A stretch of 64,000 nt of DNA from Rhizobium acidisoli. GTDB taxonomy: Bacteria > Pseudomonadota > Alphaproteobacteria > Rhizobiales > Rhizobiaceae. Shown one piece after another: positions 60,984 through 64,000 of the stretch; the stretch's first letter is position 1; the number at the start of each line of letters is the position of its first letter. The stretch spans positions 1 through 64,000 of the forward strand of contig NZ_CP034999.1 in NCBI RefSeq assembly GCF_002531755.2, read 5' to 3'. Under the pieces are notes generated by a model. The model was given only the letters and a program-made list of their open reading frames with translations, did not search any database and was not told the DNA's origin. Made by a program: the position numbers and the translations under genes.

Positions 60984-63500
60984 TTAGACAGTCACCAGAT
61001 TCTGAAGTGCTACGCTCACTGGTTGGTAAATATTGGCAGTGCCCTGGGGTACGCGAATAGAGACCATCAAGGAGAAGCGTATCCTCCTCCGATACCGTTC
61101 ACTTTGACGGATGTCAGACCACCAGCCCTTGACGGGTGCCACCGAAATTCCATCGCGCTCCGCAAGTCGGTACGCCGGTCCTCTCCATATATCGTGTTGC
61201 AGCGTTCCGTTCCCACTGAGGCGCTTCCCCGCGATCCAACCATCATCGGTTGCGCCCAGACTAAGATCATCTTCGGCAAGAGCATTGTAACGCAGTTGAG
61301 CTTTTGCATCCGATTCTCCGAACCTACGGAGATCGAATTTGAGGCGATGAGAAGGGTAGCGGTCGTAGCGATTGCGCGCAATCGCATTGGGATCGGGTTC
61401 GATGAAGTAGGAGAGCGTGCATCGCATCTCGACCTCGGTTTGATTGAGCGCTCTCAATTCTGCAGTCGGCCACGGCAACTTGAAATATTTCATTTCTCTC
61501 AAGCGCAACTGATCACTGTCGCCTAGCTCATATGGTCGCAGACTGTCTTCTACGATCAGCGTCATGTCACTTTCGGTGCTACTATACAAACGTTCCTCGT
61601 TGGGCGTGCCCCAACCGAAGCGGCTTAACAACGTCGCCCAAGGGTCACTGACCGAGTTCGAACGTTCCAAGTCCGTTAACTGCGCGACCATAGCTGGTGT
61701 CCACTCAGCGCTGTGGACCATCATTCCCCTGATGGTCTCCATTCTGAATGAAGGATAACGCGCCATCAAACGGGATGCCAAGTGAGTTGCTGCAGCAGTA
61801 GCTGCACTGGTTTCCCCTGTCATTGCCAAAGGGCTTGCAGAAGCAGCGCGTGAAGTCGTCAGCACAAGATTCCGAGCTGAAGCCCGGGAGAAGATTCCGC
61901 CGCGATCTATTTGAAAGTTGCCGCCCTCCATTACAATGTCTGGTTTCTTTGCGGCGCGTGCAATCCATTCCTGTGATGTACGAGATGTCGGTGACAAGTC
62001 GCCAGCCGGGGCCACCAGAGGGATCGTGCCGTTGGCTTTGTTGGTGAATGCCCCAATTGAAAGAGCGTTTAGAGCTTGTGCCGGAGACTGAATGCCGTGC
62101 CGACGGTTCCTCTCGATATACTCGGCAACCTGATATGGCTCACTGTCAGAATGGTCAACGTTGCCAACAGCAACGCATATCAGTCGCGTATTCTTACCGT
62201 CGGCATAGGCTAATTTGTCAATTACTGCTGATGTAGATGTCGGCCGTCCATCTTCAGGTTCTCCAGCAGCGGTTTGCGCTAAGCAAAACACCCGCGCGGC
62301 TTCTTCACTTTCGACAAGCTCAATAGCCTTTTGAATAGCATCGTGTGCGGGAACATCGCCACCGCCGACCGGCGCTGTAACGACCACAGACTCCAATGAA
62401 GCGGACAACTGGATTGGGGAAGTACCAGAACCGGCATTTGCTAAGTCGCCGAAGAGCGCGACCCCAGCCATTTTTGTGCCATGCCCATCGTGATCAGTTA
62501 CTGCCCAGTCGTCGCTGACTGTGTAGCATCTCGATCTAGGCAGCGATGAGGTAAGGAGGGTGTTGGCTGGATTAACACCCGTATCAAGGATAGCTATCCG
62601 GGGAGCCGAAGCTGGCGCGGGCACAACCCGTCTGGCTAGCTCCGTGACTATTCCCCCCTGCGCGTCTGGTAGTGCGTTCATGTAGTCCGAGACGAATGAA
62701 GAAGCGCTCCGCAACTCCACTACCGCCCCACTCGTCCGAATGAGATTTTGCATCGCTTCTGGTGTGGCAACTATGTTGCGAACTGCGGTCTCGATGAACT
62801 GCGTAGGACGACCCTCGCCACTGATCTCCAGTGCGTCTAGGGTTTTGGAGAATACTTCCTCGTATTCAAGGCGTGTCCAGACCTCCCAGGTTGTTTGGCT
62901 CTTTTTGCGGGGGAATTTATCAATGTCATCGGTCCAGAAATCTCGCAGATTAGCAGCTCGGATGAGCGAGGCGCTTTCAAACAACTTAAAATTCGCCGGA
63001 CGCCGCGAGCTTTCAGTTTCTTCATTTCCGAGAAGGTCGGCAAAGTCGCCGTCCTCGTCAGTCCATTGTTCGTACTTGCCAAGTGCGTTTAGAAGCGACT
63101 TAAAACTGTCGCGCGAAACAAAGAAGTTCGCCAAGTCATGAGCAGGCTGATTACGCTGCTGCAGCTTTTCCGGATTAACTTGAAGTGTCAGCAACTTGAG
63201 GCCTTGGGTAGTCGATCTCGCTGTAGCGCTGACAAAGAGTGGCTCGTCTTCCCGGCTTTCGATGGCAATCGCCATACCACGCTGTTTGAGCGGCACCTTG
63301 ATACTGGCTTGTTCTTTCCGAATATCGTCCAGCTGCGAGGCTACCAGCTCTAAATCGGAACGCAGCTTTTGCGCGTGCTCACGTCTATTCTCTACTGGAG
63401 ACGGCTCTTTCGTGCCGCCCCGGCCAACAGCGCGAAATTCTTTCGAAGCGAGACCGATGTTATGCGCATGCAGGTGAGGAAGAAGTGCCATGATAACCAT
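60984..63500 (-). CDS. ietS: Subtilisin-like serine protease (IetS-like)
   Basis: This 838-residue S8 peptidase shows Asp306 (PRIAILDTGVNPANTLL), His340 (DHDGHGTKMAGVALFGD) and Ser565 (MTGETSAATAAATHLASRLM). A long N-terminal region (1-290) and a C-terminal beta domain (about 650-838) flank the core. No signal peptide is seen, so it is cytoplasmic. It follows an AAA+ ATPase gene by 57 bases. The ATPase-subtilase pair matches IetAS, first described in Agrobacterium Ti plasmid stability and later as anti-phage. Start 63500 or 63491. Confidence 0.85.
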   Translation of the reverse strand: MVIMALLPHLHAHNIGLASKEFRAVGRGGTKEPSPVENRREHAQKLRSDLELVASQLDDIRKEQASIKVPLKQRGMAIAIESREDEPLFVSATARSTTQGLKLLTLQVNPEKLQQRNQPAHDLANFFVSRDSFKSLLNALGKYEQWTDEDGDFADLLGNEETESSRRPANFKLFESASLIRAANLRDFWTDDIDKFPRKKSQTTWEVWTRLEYEEVFSKTLDALEISGEGRPTQFIETAVRNIVATPEAMQNLIRTSGAVVELRSASSFVSDYMNALPDAQGGIVTELARRVVPAPASAPRIAILDTGVNPANTLLTSSLPRSRCYTVSDDWAVTDHDGHGTKMAGVALFGDLANAGSGTSPIQLSASLESVVVTAPVGGGDVPAHDAIQKAIELVESEEAARVFCLAQTAAGEPEDGRPTSTSAVIDKLAYADGKNTRLICVAVGNVDHSDSEPYQVAEYIERNRRHGIQSPAQALNALSIGAFTNKANGTIPLVAPAGDLSPTSRTSQEWIARAAKKPDIVMEGGNFQIDRGGIFSRASARNLVLTTSRAASASPLAMTGETSAATAAATHLASRLMARYPSFRMETIRGMMVHSAEWTPAMVAQLTDLERSNSVSDPWATLLSRFGWGTPNEERLYSSTESDMTLIVEDSLRPYELGDSDQLRLREMKYFKLPWPTAELRALNQTEVEMRCTLSYFIEPDPNAIARNRYDRYPSHRLKFDLRRFGESDAKAQLRYNALAEDDLSLGATDDGWIAGKRLSGNGTLQHDIWRGPAYRLAERDGISVAPVKGWWSDIRQSERYRRRIRFSLMVSIRVPQGTANIYQPVSVALQNLVTV

Positions 63501-63557
63501 CGTATCTCTATATTAAACAGATAGATGCGACGGTGGTTTCTTGATGTCAACTCTCAA

Positions 63558-64000
63558 TCAGTCGTTGTGCAGAGCTTTCCGGTCAGTAATTGCTCGCATC
63601 AGGATTTCAGTCGACATTTTGCCGTCGTGGTCTAGCACGGAGTCCCGAGCGGCATCGTCAGCAACCGCCACCAGATCGGCTTGGCTAAGCCCGTCCACTC
63701 CGACAGCCAATGTTTCCCAACGGACGCTCTCCAAGTCAAACTGAAGCATGTGATTGCGAATCACTCTCTGGGCTTCCTCAGCACTTGGCCTAGCGTAGGA
63801 AAAAGCAGCATGGAAGCGCCTGAAAATCGCTGGATCGAGAAGCGTTCTGTGATTGGTCGCCGCCACAATCACGCTACTGGATTTATCGTCTTCGAGGAAC
63901 TGCAGAAAGGAGTTAAGCATCCGTCGGGCTTCCCCGACGTCATTATCGGCGTCGCGACGGGATGCCAGCGCATCCACCTCATCGAAAAAGTACACTCCGC
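63558..64000 (-). CDS. ietA: AAA+ ATPase (IetA-like), N terminus outside the window
   Basis: The visible C-terminal part of 147 residues has Walker B VYFFDEVDALASRRDADND, sensor 1 VIVAATNHRTLLDPAIFRRF and a second region SQADLVAVADDAARDSVL, typical of FtsH/Cdc48-like AAA+ proteins. The frame is open through 64000, so Walker A and the start lie beyond. It is the upstream gene of the ATPase-subtilase operon. Confidence 0.85.
   Translation of the reverse strand, partial: GVYFFDEVDALASRRDADNDVGEARRMLNSFLQFLEDDKSSSVIVAATNHRTLLDPAIFRRFHAAFSYARPSAEEAQRVIRNHMLQFDLESVRWETLAVGVDGLSQADLVAVADDAARDSVLDHDGKMSTEILMRAITDRKALHND

Overview
The window looks like part of a rhizobial symbiotic plasmid (Rhizobium/Sinorhizobium type). 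It carries a nitrogenase operon (nifH, nifD, nifK, a truncated nifE, two small nif-associated genes, fdxB), hemN, a phasin gene, nodA, two nodD genes, three nod boxes, remnants of Nod-factor fucosylation genes (noeL, nolK) and a very high density of insertion sequences and gene fragments. No tRNA, rRNA, CRISPR array or replication origin was seen.

Layout. 1-3965: an Lrp/AsnC gene end, then an IS5-family element split by a complete IS66-family element (997-3506). 4.1-14.3 kb: a graveyard of frameshifted catabolic and transport genes (M24 ectoine-hydrolase-like, Asp/Glu-racemase-like, PLP decarboxylase, GntR/FCD regulator, M20 peptidase, polar amino acid ABC transporter). 14.8-21.4 kb: IS66 and IS481 fragments around a piece of an alkylsulfatase gene, an intact ATP-grasp gene, then an IS630 element split by an RmInt1-like group II intron with a dead reverse transcriptase. 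22-31.2 kb: hemN with an Fnr/FixK-type box, a phasin gene with a sigma-54/NifA promoter, and the nif operon on the minus strand behind its own NifA site. 31.4-38.6 kb: noeL/nolK remnants, nodA with a collapsed nodB, two nodD genes, and a flavin monooxygenase with a distant nod box. 38.9-46.6 kb: IstB remnant, a small secreted protein, and a second IS5-family element split by both a second IS66 copy and an intact IS21-family element. 47-51 kb: YbaK plus a DUF6875-like gene, a winged-helix gene, IS66 and recombinase fragments.

51.2-57.2 kb: an intact Tn7-like transposition module (TniQ/TnsD-like, TnsC, TnsB, TnsA-like) in one overlapping minus-strand operon ending in a hairpin terminator. Beside it, 57.7-64 kb holds two gene pairs with the look of a defence island: an LCAT-type alpha/beta hydrolase overlapping a CHAT-domain caspase-like protease (plus strand), and a subtilisin-like protease preceded by an AAA+ ATPase (minus strand, IetAS-type, ATPase cut by the window end). 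The hydrolase-CHAT pair is the best candidate here for an undescribed system: a protease that may sense a trigger and a lipase-like effector.

How it works together. The nif operon and the phasin gene share NifA/sigma-54 type promoters, and hemN has an oxygen-responsive site, which fits bacteroid metabolism. The nif copy lacks nifN, nifX and most of nifE, so it would need FeMo-cofactor assembly genes elsewhere. The two nearly identical IS66 copies lie in direct orientation about 40 kb apart and bracket the whole nif/nod segment.
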